From the NCBI RefSeq assembly GCF_051401765.1, contig NC_135067.1, positions 20,765,501-20,829,500 on the forward strand: DNA of 64,000 nt, in the 5' to 3' direction. The DNA is from Calliopsis andreniformis (Eukaryota; Arthropoda; Insecta; Hymenoptera; Andrenidae). The first letter of the stretch is position 1; every line of letters starts with the position of its first letter. The notes beneath the pieces are model-generated. The model made no database searches and was not told where the DNA came from. It saw only the letters and a list, made by a program, of their open reading frames with translations. Positions 36,721 through 48,059 of the stretch are shown one piece after another. Position numbers and translations under genes: made by a program.

Positions 36721-39191
36721 AGTCGTGAGCTTAATTGTTGCGCCAGGTCAGATGCTTGAGACACGTGTAGTTCTTTCGAGGGTGGCGAGATGCTGAGAGG
36801 AGCAAAATGGATGCTCGGCCGCGTGACTCAACGCAGCACGAATTCTACGCATCAGAATGAACTACTGCAAAATTCTTTCGCCCTGTAGACTCAGAGACGG
36901 TCCACGATCTATCTACACGACATAACTCTTCCAAGTGTAAAAGCCAGTTGACCCCCTAAAACAAATAAACCCACACGGTCGCAAATTGTCGAAAAAGGCA
37001 GAGGGAAGGAACCGATCACGCGTGAGAACAGAGACGTAGCCGTTCTCCCGATCGGCTCCATTATCCCAGCCAGCGGGACGACAGAATAATTCCCGAACGC
37101 GAGAAGATCGCGGCCACGTCGTCCAGCTGGAGCAGAGGAGCGCGCGTTTCCCCAGGGCCGCATTCCGAAATCGGGAATAGGGGCGATGGCGGTGGATATC
37201 TCGGCGCCCGCCGGTGCCGCCTTTATTTTGCTCATTTCCCTCGAGGGGAGTTGGGCGACGAGGGTCCGTGGCGGGCGAAGGAGATAAAGGAGGAAGAGGA
37301 GGACGACGAGATGGACTGTCACCGATGGTAATACATCGTCGCCTTCCGCTGCCCTCTTATAGACGGACGTACGGACAGACGGCAGAGACACGGCCGGACG
37401 GGTTCACGCAAACACGTGTTACGAACAACAGGTTCGTCCGTAATTCCTCTGGCTGTTCGGCTCGTTTCGGCCGTCTCTGTCCGTTCGTGGTCGGACAGAG
37501 ATGCTGTCGTCTCGTTCCGAGAGGCAGGTAGCCGTCGCGTCAGTCGGTTTCATTCCGCTCGGCTCGGCTCCGAGCGGTCGGCAGTCGCCGCGGGGCCCCT
37601 CGGCGGACTACAAACGAGCCGTACTCGCCAAATCCAGCTAACTCGAGCCGAACTGAATCGAAGGAATCCACCTCATCGTCCCTCGCTCACGGCTGCGCGA
37701 TGCTGCCCCTTTCGCTTCCGCCGCCTTTCGTGTTACCTTCGCGGCCGAGCCGCCTCGAGCCCTTCCACCCTTCCTGCCTTCCCTCTCGCTCTAGCCTCCA
37801 CCACCCACGGCTTACCTGCCGGACCTCGAACCGAGAAATTAGCGAGGGAGAAAGGGGGAGCTCGACCGTGGAATTCTCTCAATTCGGCAGCCGTGTGTTT
37901 CCAAACGGGTGCAACAGAAAAAATAGCTCACGCCGCGATCCCAGGGAACAATTTCTTAATAGATCCGAGCGGTTGGATCTTCTGCTGGTATTCCTTCAGA
38001 TATTCCACCCGATCTCGGGTTTCGAACGGGTTGGAAGATGAGGGTGTTTGTATGAAATGGCTCAGTTTACCCACTTACAATTTCTTCTCTCTTTAGAAGT
38101 TTTCTCTTACAGCTAGAGGTACACGCGTACAGCAAAGACAATCTTCTTCTGTCTGTGTCACCAGGAAATCCGTAAACTGACCTCTCAAATTATTCTCTGA
38201 CTCAATAACACTACCCATTATCGTTACTGGAATATTCCATTTCTTGATACAAACGGAGTCTCCTATGAATTATAGCCTCTATATTTACGACTTTGTTTTT
38301 GCAGTCAATCTTTAATGTAATAAGAATAATAAATGAGTGTGTGGAAATAGAGCCCGAGTTTCGTTGAATATCTCCTCGAGGATTGTAACTTCATTACAAT
38401 TTCTCCACCATATTTTTCACGATGCTCACGTGAGAGTGGTTTACGATGAACGAAAGGAATTCGTCTCCCGTTGACAGTATATTTTTCTCGTGAAAACCGA
38501 GGTCATGGCGCAAAGCAGTATTAGACGGGCTTTGCGTCCTTACCTCTCACAGGCCTCTAATAAATTCATATTCGGAATTAATTAACGGATGATTTAATTA
38601 TGGTCGTTTTTAATTTCTAATCGACGTGGCGGCAGTTAACGCCAATGATCCGGGACAGCGTAAAATATGCGAAACGCTGGCCATGGCAGCCGATCCTACG
38701 CGTTTCTTTCACGGGGCAATTAAGCTGAGCCCTCTCACCGCGAGCGAACTTTTCGAAACGCCACGCTCGGCGCCTTCCTCGTTTATCCATCGACAGACGA
38801 AATATTGCGCGAAGTTTTGTAACGCGAGCCCGTTCGATTCTATGGAAACATCCTTGGGCCCTGTAATAATTCATAACTCGTGTCGGTGAACGAGGAATAA
38901 CGACAGAGGGCCCTTCGTTTCTCGAAACGTTACGAAAACCTAAGCTGCCACACCTTCGCTCCCATACCGGAATAGTAAAGAACCTCGAGCGTTTACCTTC
39001 CTCCAAAATCGATTTCTTAGTCCACAAATTATGCCTGTATCTACTTCTATACCGATTGTGGGACACTGGAACAAGAATTATCATCTGACATGGTTTTCTA
39101 CCTTTGGAATGTTTATGTTGTGCCAATGTAGATATAATTAAAATCAATGAGTACACATCGACGCGTTATTTGTAATTTTTATTTCGTGTAG
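36721..39191. other. CpG-rich, then AT-rich stretch without supported gene
   Basis: About 37.2-37.9 kb is very CpG-rich with a 226-codon + frame that looks compositional. A minus-strand donor (CCGGCAG|GTAAGCC, at about 37815) and a + acceptor (ATTTCTTCTCTCTTTAG at 38094) are present without clear partners. Minus and + frames at 38617-39156 and 38626-38889 overlap and are unconvincing. Confidence 0.4.
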
Positions 39192-39346
39192 ATCCCGTGG
39201 TGGATAAAGAATTCCTTCTCCGCCTATTCGAGAGGTCAAGTACGACCGTTATTCAATCAGCTCAGAATTTATCGCGTAAGGTAGAAAACTTGGAGTCGTT
39301 AATAAATCAGCATGGACGTCCACCCTCTGCGAGAAATCTACTTCAT
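39192..39346 (+). CDS. Candidate exon A (phase 1 in, phase 0 out)
   Basis: The acceptor TTTTTATTTCGTGTAG ends at 39191 and a GTATGT donor starts at 39347. The only open frame uses two leading bases and gives 51 codons. The peptide contains VDKEFLLRLFERSS, then a polar stretch (VIQSAQNLSRKVENLES) that could form a helix, then INQHGRPPSARNLLH. The balance of charged and aliphatic residues is protein-like and free of the Ser/Arg/Pro excess of the chance frames here. The same frame continues past the donor to TAA at 39374 and then stays open to 39541, so a decayed uninterrupted frame is an alternative to splicing. Phase 0 at its end matches candidate exon D at 41092. I cannot name the family. Confidence 0.4.
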
Positions 39347-39376
39347 GTATGTAGTATATTCGATGGACGATTGTAA

Positions 39377-39541
39377 TCGATCTCACCTACATATTCACGC
39401 TACGAAGTATCCTCTGCTACTGATACAGAATTATTAAACATTGCACCATACAAAGAGGAACTTGTACCAGCGACGTTACTCCAATTGCGAATCCCCAATA
39501 GCAATCGGCGCTCCATCAATGGGAAATTGAGCACCGTTTAA
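39377..39541 (+). pseudogene. Same-frame continuation of block A, possibly decayed
   Basis: After the TAA at 39374-39376 the frame of block A is open for another 54 codons, with EVSSATDTELLNIAPYKEEL in its middle, to TAA at 39539-39541. In a shifted frame protein-like sequence then runs from about 39502 to 39668 (with SWEASVHVESLIDRFRGIA). One stop and one frameshift over about 480 bases would fit a pseudogene or relic of a mobile element. If instead exon A is spliced at 39347, this is intron and the openness is chance. Confidence 0.2.
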
Positions 39542-40042
39542 ATGTCGACGAGTTTATCTCATGGGAGGCGTCGGTTCACGTCGAATCCCTAATAGACCGA
39601 TTTCGAGGGATAGCCGACCCGTTAGAGCATCACGCGAGTAGAAACTCGTGTATTCGGAGCGCTGGTAATTAGATACCTTGAGGTACCACCGGCGTCGAGG
39701 CTGCCTCTGTTCTCGGTCACTTTAAATCCTTCGGCGAAGTCGTGGCAGAAAAGTGGCTGCTGGCCCGGCAGCCATAAGGCCTCGAGCTTTCTGCTCTCCT
39801 TTATTAAAAGTGACATTTTACACGAGACCAAACGGGCAAATGATACCAGGACGCGCGTCGTTGCTCGAGACTACTCGGTATTACTCTTGAAAAAAGGTGC
39901 ACATAGACGCGCTTTTCCACGGCATGTACGCACGCTAGAATTCTGCGACTAGAAAATCTGAAGAAATCGATAGGCGCAGGCCGTAAAGGAGAGAAAGTTC
40001 AATCGCCCTTTTAAAGCGACGCTTTAGATGTCTAAATTGCAG

Positions 40043-40241
40043 ATACGATGTGGCAAGAGACCGAAACTTCTTGTATCGATACCGCTTTCGATGAAAGATT
40101 TAGAGAGACAGTCCGCGGCCCGACTGGCTCCACTTCTAATGCGGTTTGCATAACTTTATCTAAGCCTCGCGATAACTCATCCTGTGACTGCACTAGCACC
40201 CCGATTGAAATTTCACCCGAGGATAGGAAAAACATATGATC
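40043..40241 (+). CDS. Coding-like block C, strand uncertain
   Basis: ATGTCTAAATTGCAG ends at 40042. The frame after it (two leading bases) is open for 65 codons to TGA at 40239-40241. It includes MWQETETSCIDTAFDERF, a Ser/Thr-rich middle and CTSTPIEISPEDRKNI. The other two + frames are closed. Its entry phase (1) does not fit a direct join to block A. The minus strand is also open across it (40032-40274, 80 codons), so the strand is uncertain. It could be a separate terminal exon, part of the decayed element, or chance. Confidence 0.2.
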
Positions 40242-41091
40242 TTGCGTGAAATCGTAAGCAAGTGAAGACTGCACTAGCAGACTGGGAATGTTGCTGATTG
40301 GAGAGGTTACCTAGTGAAAGAGTTAATAGAGATTAAGAAGCTCCATTGAACGATCGATATTTTCTCAGTCAAAGAATCAAATAGGCGTGCAATGAAATGA
40401 CAATTATTCTTTCAAAAGCCTAGACACTCGACAAGCGAAGGAATTAACCGGCTCAAAAGGGGTTTCGAAACGTATACGCCTTCTATGACCGCGGAAAAAA
40501 GGCCAGGAACATCGTTACGACATTTGCTTGCGAGTACCTCTATCCATACATCGCGATACAAGCCGATTCCTGTCCCCGATGTCGCGGCAATCGTACTTTC
40601 ATCGAGCCGCGAGTCTCTCTCCCCGACCTTTTCCCTCTTCGCCTCTCCGCCATTCGTTCCAAACCCCTTCCTTTTCCTTTATCACCCTTTAAGCTCGTCG
40701 TGGGCACCGTTAAATTTTATTGCAACGAGATCTAGCAGCAAATTAAGTCCATCGAGTAGCGATCGCTGTTCAAGGTGCGAGGAACACACGAGACCGCGCT
40801 GTTAAGCCGACCGCAAATCGCCCGCGAAACGCCGCGCCAGCACCATTCATTACGATTTTATTGTGATGCCAATAAATTGAGGAGATACCGTAGCTGAGTG
40901 GATTATGATAAATGTGGAAGGAGTGAACCTTACCCTTAAATTAGAAATAGATTATAAATAGCTTGAAATTGGTTTTTGCTGTTAATGTAGACCACTAATA
41001 CCTACAACAGAACACAATAAACTAAATTACTAAAAATTAAGGGAGTATTCTCCATCATATTTTTCCCTTTCCATTGTGCACATTCATGCAG

Positions 41092-41316
41092 GAGACTTCC
41101 TCAACAATCTTCAATCAACGTGAACAGATAGAAGTACCAAATAGGCGTCATTACAGTTCGCCGAGTATTCCAGAAGGCGAAGATGGAATCAATCAGCATA
41201 ATCTCAGACGCCCGTGTTCACAGCAACACGGTTTATCATCGCATAATCGACCGTCGGTGGAACGCCGGAAGGGGGAGGGTTCGCGACACGGAGTGGCAAA
41301 AAAATTCCTCCCTTCA
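41092..41316 (+). CDS. Candidate exon D (phase 0-0)
   Basis: One of the best acceptors in the window, TTTTTCCCTTTCCATTGTGC followed by ACATTCATGCAG, ends at 41091. Starting there, frame 0 is open for 75 codons. A usable donor, GTAGGT, begins at 41317, just before TAA in the same frame. The peptide is polar and Gln/Asn/Ser/Arg-rich: NQREQIEVPNRRHYSSP, then IPEGEDGINQHNLRRP, then HNRPSVERRKGEG. This is typical of a disordered linker, with no domain visible. Phase agrees with A upstream (intron of 1,745 bases) and E downstream (142 bases). The donor is the weakest link. Confidence 0.4.
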
Positions 41317-41458
41317 GTAGGTTAATGCCGCTTCATTACCATTTCCACAAAGCGGTGGCTGCGGCAGGGATCGGGGTAGAACAGACGGAGAAAATTCGCG
41401 GTTTCGGTTCCAGTGTAATTTCGAATCTGTTTTATGTATGCGATTTGTCTGCGTACAG

Positions 41459-41533
41459 CGGGGTTCGAGCCAGAAATTGGCTGATTTTATGCACCTGGAA
41501 TCGCAGGGAAGAAAGAGAAGGAAACGAAAGCAG
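41459..41533 (+). CDS. Candidate exon E (phase 0-0, basic cluster)
   Basis: The acceptor CGATTTGTCTGCGTACAG ends at 41458 and the donor AAGCAG|GTAACC starts at 41534. The block is 25 codons long and in phase with exon D. It reads RGSSQKLADFMHLES followed by QGRKRRKRKQ, a dense Arg/Lys cluster like a nuclear-localisation or phospholipid-binding patch. The frame continues open beyond the donor to about 41668, so the exon end rests on the donor alone. No convincing next exon was found. Confidence 0.3.
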
Positions 41534-41884
41534 GTAACCGAAAAACGATCGCGGCGGAGTGTGCAGTTATACTTTCGGGTCGATTTGTTAGAAAATGATA
41601 GAGAACAGTTCCCCGTGAATCCGATGTTTAAACGGAACACGAGGGCCAAGAAATCGTTTCGCCGATGAATTCCACTGTTTGAAAAAAGAATCGTAGACGA
41701 GATCGTGAGCCACAGTAGTACCACGAACGATTCCGTAGGACGACGAGGCCCCAGGGCTCGTGCCCGATACCCGCCGATTTCCAGTCGTCAAAATATACGT
41801 TCGTCCCGTTTCCAACGGTTGTCCCTATTCTACGGCCTCATTTTAGCCTGTTGCTAATACCTGTTGCCCTATGGTCCACCAGCG
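41534..41884. other. Non-coding stretch
   Basis: Short overlapping frames only; none recognised. Confidence 0.45.
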
Positions 41885-41922
41885 GTTGCTGCTGCTGCTG
41901 CTGCTGTTGCTGCTGCTGTTGC
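41885..41922. repeat. Imperfect (CTG)n triplet run
   Basis: Twelve triplets of CTG with TTG at positions 1, 8 and 12. It lies outside any supported exon, and its frames give poly-Cys, poly-Ala or poly-Leu by composition only. Confidence 0.9.
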
Positions 41923-41992
41923 GTGCCCCCTAGGCTCGCCGCGATTAGCTATTACTCAAGATTAGAGCGTGCCACGCCACTCGTTTCGTGTC

Positions 41993-42043
41993 CGTTTCGT
42001 TTTCGTTTCATTTTCGTTTCCTTTTCGTTTCGTTTTCGTTTCG
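41993..42043. repeat. Tandem 11-base repeat
   Basis: Four and a half units of CGTTTCNTTTT, the variable base being G, A, C, G in successive units, ending in CGTTTCG. It begins about 70 bases after the CTG run, so two unrelated expansions lie close together. Confidence 0.9.
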
Positions 42044-45000
42044 TCCAGGAACCATAGGGGAGTGTGTTTCTCTGTCTGGTACGAATGTCTATTATAGTAT
42101 TGGAGTCACTGAACGTCTCGACCATGCCGTGAGAATCCTTCCAGAATGCACGATTTCGGGGCTTCTTCACTGCTCCTGCATCGCGAATTACTTTGGGAGT
42201 GATCGTTAGGCGGGGATAATTTTTTTCCAAATTCTGATTATATAGAACGGACTTTAGAAGCGAGTGGAGGGATTCATACTGAAGATACGTTTACCTTTTA
42301 TGTCTTTTTCATTACTAGTTTCCTCCTAATTCCCTATCAAACTAACTTTGAATCACAGTTACACTAAAATAAGCTAGAATCCTTCGTCTGATTCGTATCA
42401 GCAGGACGAGTTTTTTCTCCCCCTTTAGCCAAAAGTGACACCACGCCATGATAGCGAACAGGTCCAAAACGGTCACCATTGGAACGTCAGGACGCGTTTA
42501 ATGGCTAGTAAAATTGGTATTACAAGTGGAAAGAAGGCGTTCTATGACGTAAAGGGGCATCGAGGACCGTACGACTGCAAATATCCTTTTACGCGGAAAA
42601 TGTAATTAAGTGTTTCGTAAGTGGTATTTAGCGGGCGATCGTTAGGGCAATTGGCGGCAGCCGCGCTTCGAGGCAGAATGGACGGCCGAGGTCAAATTCG
42701 TCGAGGTGTGGGAGAGAGAGAGGCCCGTCACGGTGTGGTTAGTGTCAACGAGTAGGTGAAAGGAAATTTCTAATTGCATACGTGCCACGCGATCGTCGAA
42801 CGAGAAAAGGGATATTCCTGGAGTTGATCCGGCTGTTATGTGCTTGAATCGGCCCACAATCGCTTGTCCAGTATCACGTGGGAAGTGGCACGTGGCTTTC
42901 CTATGTTGGATCTCTAAAAGAATATTTTCCTCGATTTTTCTGTCAGAAAATATTGGTGGAAATAGGTCAGTCTTTTTTGGACGTGGTAACTAAGCCCCAA
43001 GGGAGTTAAATTGGTCGAACTTCCGTTAAATACTTTGAAACCTAGCTTCTTTCTGACTTCAATTGCCCTCGATTCAGACCCAACTAAATTAGGAGGAAAG
43101 AAGAAAATTGAATTGAAGAACTTCTTTTTACCACCCGAATACTCAACCATTTTTAAAGTCTTTTAAATCTTACACAGCTCTTGCATGGCTGAAGTTTGAA
43201 CTGCAACTACGTTCGTCACGCTAGCTGTTACTTTGCACCGTGTATAAGGTAGATTGTATATTGCTATGTTTGATTTACATATAGAGCAGGTGGTTAACTA
43301 GTTTCATGTCGATTAGTGTTGCTGTTCCCGGTCAGCGCGAATTTATTAGTATTTTTGATTTAAGATAGAAGAATTCCTCGAAAGTACACCTTCCTTCGAA
43401 CTCAAAGATTAATAATAGTATTTCATGTGTTAATAGGATTATCGTTAAAGACTGAAACGCGTAACGTGACACCGTAATCGATCATTTTAACACGCATCCA
43501 CCTCGTTGACACACGACTCAAGAAAAGAAAGTGAATGCAATTATGTATCTCTCAAGGATCGACGTCCCCTTTGACGTTCACTCGTCTAGACCAATGACAT
43601 TCGCATCGTCACTAGAATACTATTCACTCTGGAAGACTCTCACGTTCGCGTGGGTACGTATTACGAGGAGTAGAATGAGAGAGAACCAGTCGAGGCCGAA
43701 ACGATCCACATTACCAGAAGCCAAGGCGTAATTATCGGTTAACTACTGGCTGATCCGAGTCAAGCTTTCATATCTGTCTGGAGTTGTTAGGTGCGCGCGT
43801 ACCAATGAAACGGCAGAAAAAGGATTGTTTCTCCGTGGAAACGCGAGCAGAGCGAAATCCTTGTCTTTGGCGAACGACAACCGTGTTATTATATCATTTC
43901 AGAGGGACGAAGTAACTCTCGGGTTTACCAGGCGGACGGAGGATGTGATTTAAGAGAGCCACGCGGATGTCATTACAAGCATCGCGGTTAAATACAATTC
44001 TATGGAATTTTTGTATCGCGTGAATGACGATAACCATAGGTTTACAGCTCCTGAAATCGATAATCGGCCTATCCAACACACGCGTTTATGCGTATTTAAT
44101 GGAGGACTTATATAGTCGCGATTGGTAGCAGCTTTTCGAGGTAGAAGTACTTTATGTCGTTATGGGATTTTAATATAGAGATGTATTGATTGTAAAAATA
44201 CACTTACATGACTAATAAAATTAATTTAAGAATTCATGTCGTGATGGATTCTCAGCTCTGACTATTAATCTCGTTTTCTACACAAAAATCTATTTCCTAC
44301 TACATATTTTACCCGTAGTATACTTTCTAACTGCCGTATGGAATGCACTATAGTCTATAAGATAGAAATATCATTGAATGGCGCAATAAACAGCAACTAC
44401 ACGGATGCATTTCCTAGTCCTATACAATGAAATTGTAGACAGATCATTTTTCTTATAGAACATGATATAAGATACAAGTATTTCCAATTAATGTTATGGC
44501 TACGAATATGAAGTGACTACTATTTATTTGAATATTTAAAGTGCCTTAACCTCTGGGCATATATGTATATAACATTACTGTCGCGAAAAAATACCGACGA
44601 TATTTTACTACACGTTGGCGGCTATAAAAGAGTATCAGATCCTCGCGATACAAGATTTCGTCTCGTAATTAGCCTACGGGAGTGTTTTCGCAGGAACCGG
44701 TAGCACCGAGTCGAAGAATCCTGAAATTAATTATGTCTTTCCAGATCGATGGTCCAAGAATGGTCGAGCGGTGACTCATTAAATATCTCGCGACTTACGC
44801 GTCTACTTGTTGTCAGTGTGCGACAGGTACGTCTGGTAATCGCTTAAGAACATTGCGGTTTCTTGCGTCTCGCAATGACTCGGGTATCAATGTTCCAGCG
44901 TGATCGGCTCACGCAACCGGCGCGGCGATGCATTAATCGTCGTGCAGTGACAAACGAGGCAAATCCGTCGACGTGCCCGTCGAATCGCGCCTCCGAGAAT

Positions 45001-48000
45001 TAATAACTGTCGGCCGTATAATCGTTAATGGCCGTTATTATTAATAACGGAGAGGTAGGTAACATCCGATAGCTGACGCCGCGGAACAGTAAATTACCAA
45101 TGCCGCATTTCCCTTCGTCATGATTTTGCGCGACACGAGGAAACTCGACTGTTTGCTTCGAAACGCGGTACTTTTTACTTTAATAAACGCTCTTGATCTA
45201 TGATTAGAAAACCGTGATATCCGCGAACGCATTAAATTAGCATTAAACTTGGTTAAAAGTGAGTTGATTTGAGGAAGAGGTAATTCGATCACACAGTCTG
45301 GCTTTCAAAATAAGAAAATGTAATATAAGAAGGCTTGTAAATTCAGTCAATACAGAGGCATGGATTCCACACACCTTCTGCATTATTTTCCAAGTAACAA
45401 ATTTTGTTCGCATATAAGGAAAGTACATGCAATAAAGGACCGATTCACCGCTTCCATTGAGTCATTACGATGGTGCAACAGAATGTTAGAAAGACGATTT
45501 CCCAATTGCCACCCACATAGATGAGTAACGCGAAGAACGAGGCAAATAGTTGAACGAGAAACTGCACACAGAAAGCAATGGGAATTTCTGACTCATCGCA
45601 TAAACAATCTAATTTGAAAACTACTGTAACAAATTTGAAATTGCTTCAGCTGAAATCCCTTGGATCGAGATGAAAGCGTACTTCCGCTCTCAAGCGTCAG
45701 TAAATGTCTAATCCTTAAAGCACACGCCTTCTGTTCGATTCGACGCGCATGTCGCCCTCGCTTTACACTTCTCATACGTATTCTGAAAAACGCAGAGACA
45801 CGGGAAAGCAAAGGAGCGTGACGATAATCTTGCCGGTAGCTTATGATATGTCGAAGTGGCCCGTAACTGTGCAGCCAGCTTCTTGACAACGGTGTTATGG
45901 GTTATCGAAAAAGGACATTACCGGTTCGCGTTATTGTGGTATAAATATTGAACTGGTGTCACCAAGACTACCGTGGTCCGAGCGTGAAAAGCCTATTTCA
46001 CCTGGTCGTAGTGACATTTTCGAACGGCCAGTTATCTATGCGATCGAATCGGTCGTGTAAATTATTAATAAGCCATCGATACATGGCACGGTTCGAGTGC
46101 GTGCCATGCCACGTGATAACGGACGCTTTACTGGGCTTTACGATCTCGTTGTTTTATTTTGCGGCAGCAATGCGTGAACGAACGAGGATTCCCAGTTTTT
46201 TCCCCGATTCATGGTATTATTTACTGCCTAGTCAATAATACCCGCACAGTGGAAAAATTTGTTTTCGTTGAATATTTTATATTGCGTTTTTATGATACTC
46301 GTCACGCTCTGATGTTTTTTTTCGACATCGCGATGCCTTTTTCATGCAGCCGTGCAAATCTGTATGGATGGCTCAATTGGCAAACGTGATAGCTAAAGAA
46401 AATTGCTGAAATATATTTCATTGTAAACTCAGGTTAATTTCCAGGATTCAAGTCATTGCAGACCACTGAAAATATTATATTAGATATATAAATTCGATTT
46501 CGAAGTCTACTCAAGTACTCAATTTGTTTTTATATCAGAAATGCTAGACATATAATTTATTACAGTATTAATGTTTCGGTAAATCACAAATTTCTATTCC
46601 AAATACTTTTTAATATATTTGCAATTGAAATGTAACGACTGAGAAATAATCATTAGAAAAAGATATGCACTTTGTAGAATGACACCCTGTCCATTGCTTA
46701 CCAGATTGGTTTGTCTTTGCCGTAATACATTGACTATTTTATGCCGTGTCACATAAATGCATTTGATACGGCAGCTGGAGACTAGTCAACATTTGTTCCC
46801 GGCGCAGTTAATTTAGTAATGGAAAGAGAAGTAAAGGAGGGCAAAGACTAGAATATGCTAATCAGGTTACAGCAGGCGTGGTGTACGCTGGTTACACGGA
46901 AAATGAAAAGACTACCGTGAGATAAGTATCCAACCAGTCTGTGGACTAACTCCTAAAGTACTGTAACAGCATTCTAATATTAATAGGACACTGATTTTTC
47001 CTAGCCTCTTTCTGTATTTCAATTTCACAGCGACAACTGCCTCCTTAAATTTCCTCTCGATTACCGTACTTCTTAACCAGAATTGCAGTAATGTATATAT
47101 TAAAATTAGAGGTTCGCGTGCTCTGCGATTGAAATTGAAATGTCAGAATGCTTAGAGAACATATTCATTAGCCTTTGAAGTCTAATTATTAATAACTGTC
47201 CATCGGACAGGTTTCCCAAGAGGTGGGCGTACAGCGTGTATTTAAGTCCATACGACGACGTTATACAATTAATTATTCGCATTGTTAGGACTTGTCTTGC
47301 ACGAGTTATAACAAAGAGATCAATTGGCTAGCGAACTTAGTCTGACAAAGTTCCCTAAATGGCCTATGGAGGTGAACATAGTACTTACTATAAAAGTCTG
47401 CGCTCACAAACCGTGGACTATTAACGCGTAATTCTTAACATAAATCACGAAATTACTATGCCAATAAAACCTGTCTCTGTTATACAAAATAAAAGTTCAA
47501 GAGTTCCACTAAAAAGAGAAGAATGATTCTAGAGGATATTAAATACTTTCACCGATTAAAATTTTTCTTCCTATTCTAATGGTTTAAATGGTCGATAAAA
47601 AGCTAACTCTTAACTTTCAAACTTTACCTAAGACTGAACCATTACATCACTTCGCCTTTTAGCAGTGCAGCTATTATTACCGGCGAAACGGACCGTTAAC
47701 CCAACTTCGAGAATGCGTCGCTTAGCCACAGTTTTAATTGCTCTCCTACAACCGGCTTATCTTATCTCACGCGACGCGGCAAAGTTTCTTTCAGAAACTA
47801 GCACACGAATCTAACCTCCGGCGCAGAGTTGCGCTGCAGCCGTGACGCCCACGCGTCGCAGCATCCACGGCCGAGGGAAAATTCTACCTTATCCTATCTA
47901 ATTTCTGCCGCGGGCGGCTCACCGTGAAAAAGGAGAGACCAGTGGTTTCTAAGTAACCCGCGAATCACGATAATACGTCCAATTATCGGACGATTAGGCG

Positions 48001-48013
48001 TTTCGCAAGGTTC

Positions 48014-48016
<3 letters not shown>
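42044..48016. other. Largely AT-rich stretch, no gene seen
   Basis: Frames rarely exceed 80-100 codons. TATAAAAG words at 44623-44630 and near 47390 lack initiators at the right distance. AT-rich homeodomain-type words are frequent at 44-47.6 kb. Confidence 0.5.
42875..42894. promoter_or_regulatory. Tandem CACGTG E-boxes
   Basis: CACGTG at 42875-42880 and again at 42889-42894, separated by GGAAGTGG. Closely spaced tandem E-boxes are a known target layout of CLOCK/CYCLE-type bHLH proteins, usually with a slightly shorter spacer. CACGTG occurs about once per 4 kb in this window, so a pair this close is uncommon but possible by chance. Confidence 0.3.

Positions 48017-48059
<43 letters not shown>
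48017..48059. repeat. (GGC)14 triplet repeat
   Basis: Forty-three bases of pure GGC in a CpG-dense setting (47.8-48.5 kb). Its frames would give poly-Gly, poly-Ala or poly-Arg, but no supported exon covers it. Such runs often lie in 5' leaders. Confidence 0.95.

Noticed and set aside
37416..38096. Plus frame of 226 codons
   Set aside because: Very GC-rich DNA with few stops; Arg/Ser/Ala-rich product without family likeness, and overlapping frames also open.
44623..44630. TATAAAAG as a promoter
   Set aside because: No initiator at about +30 and AT-rich surroundings; such words occur by chance several times here.
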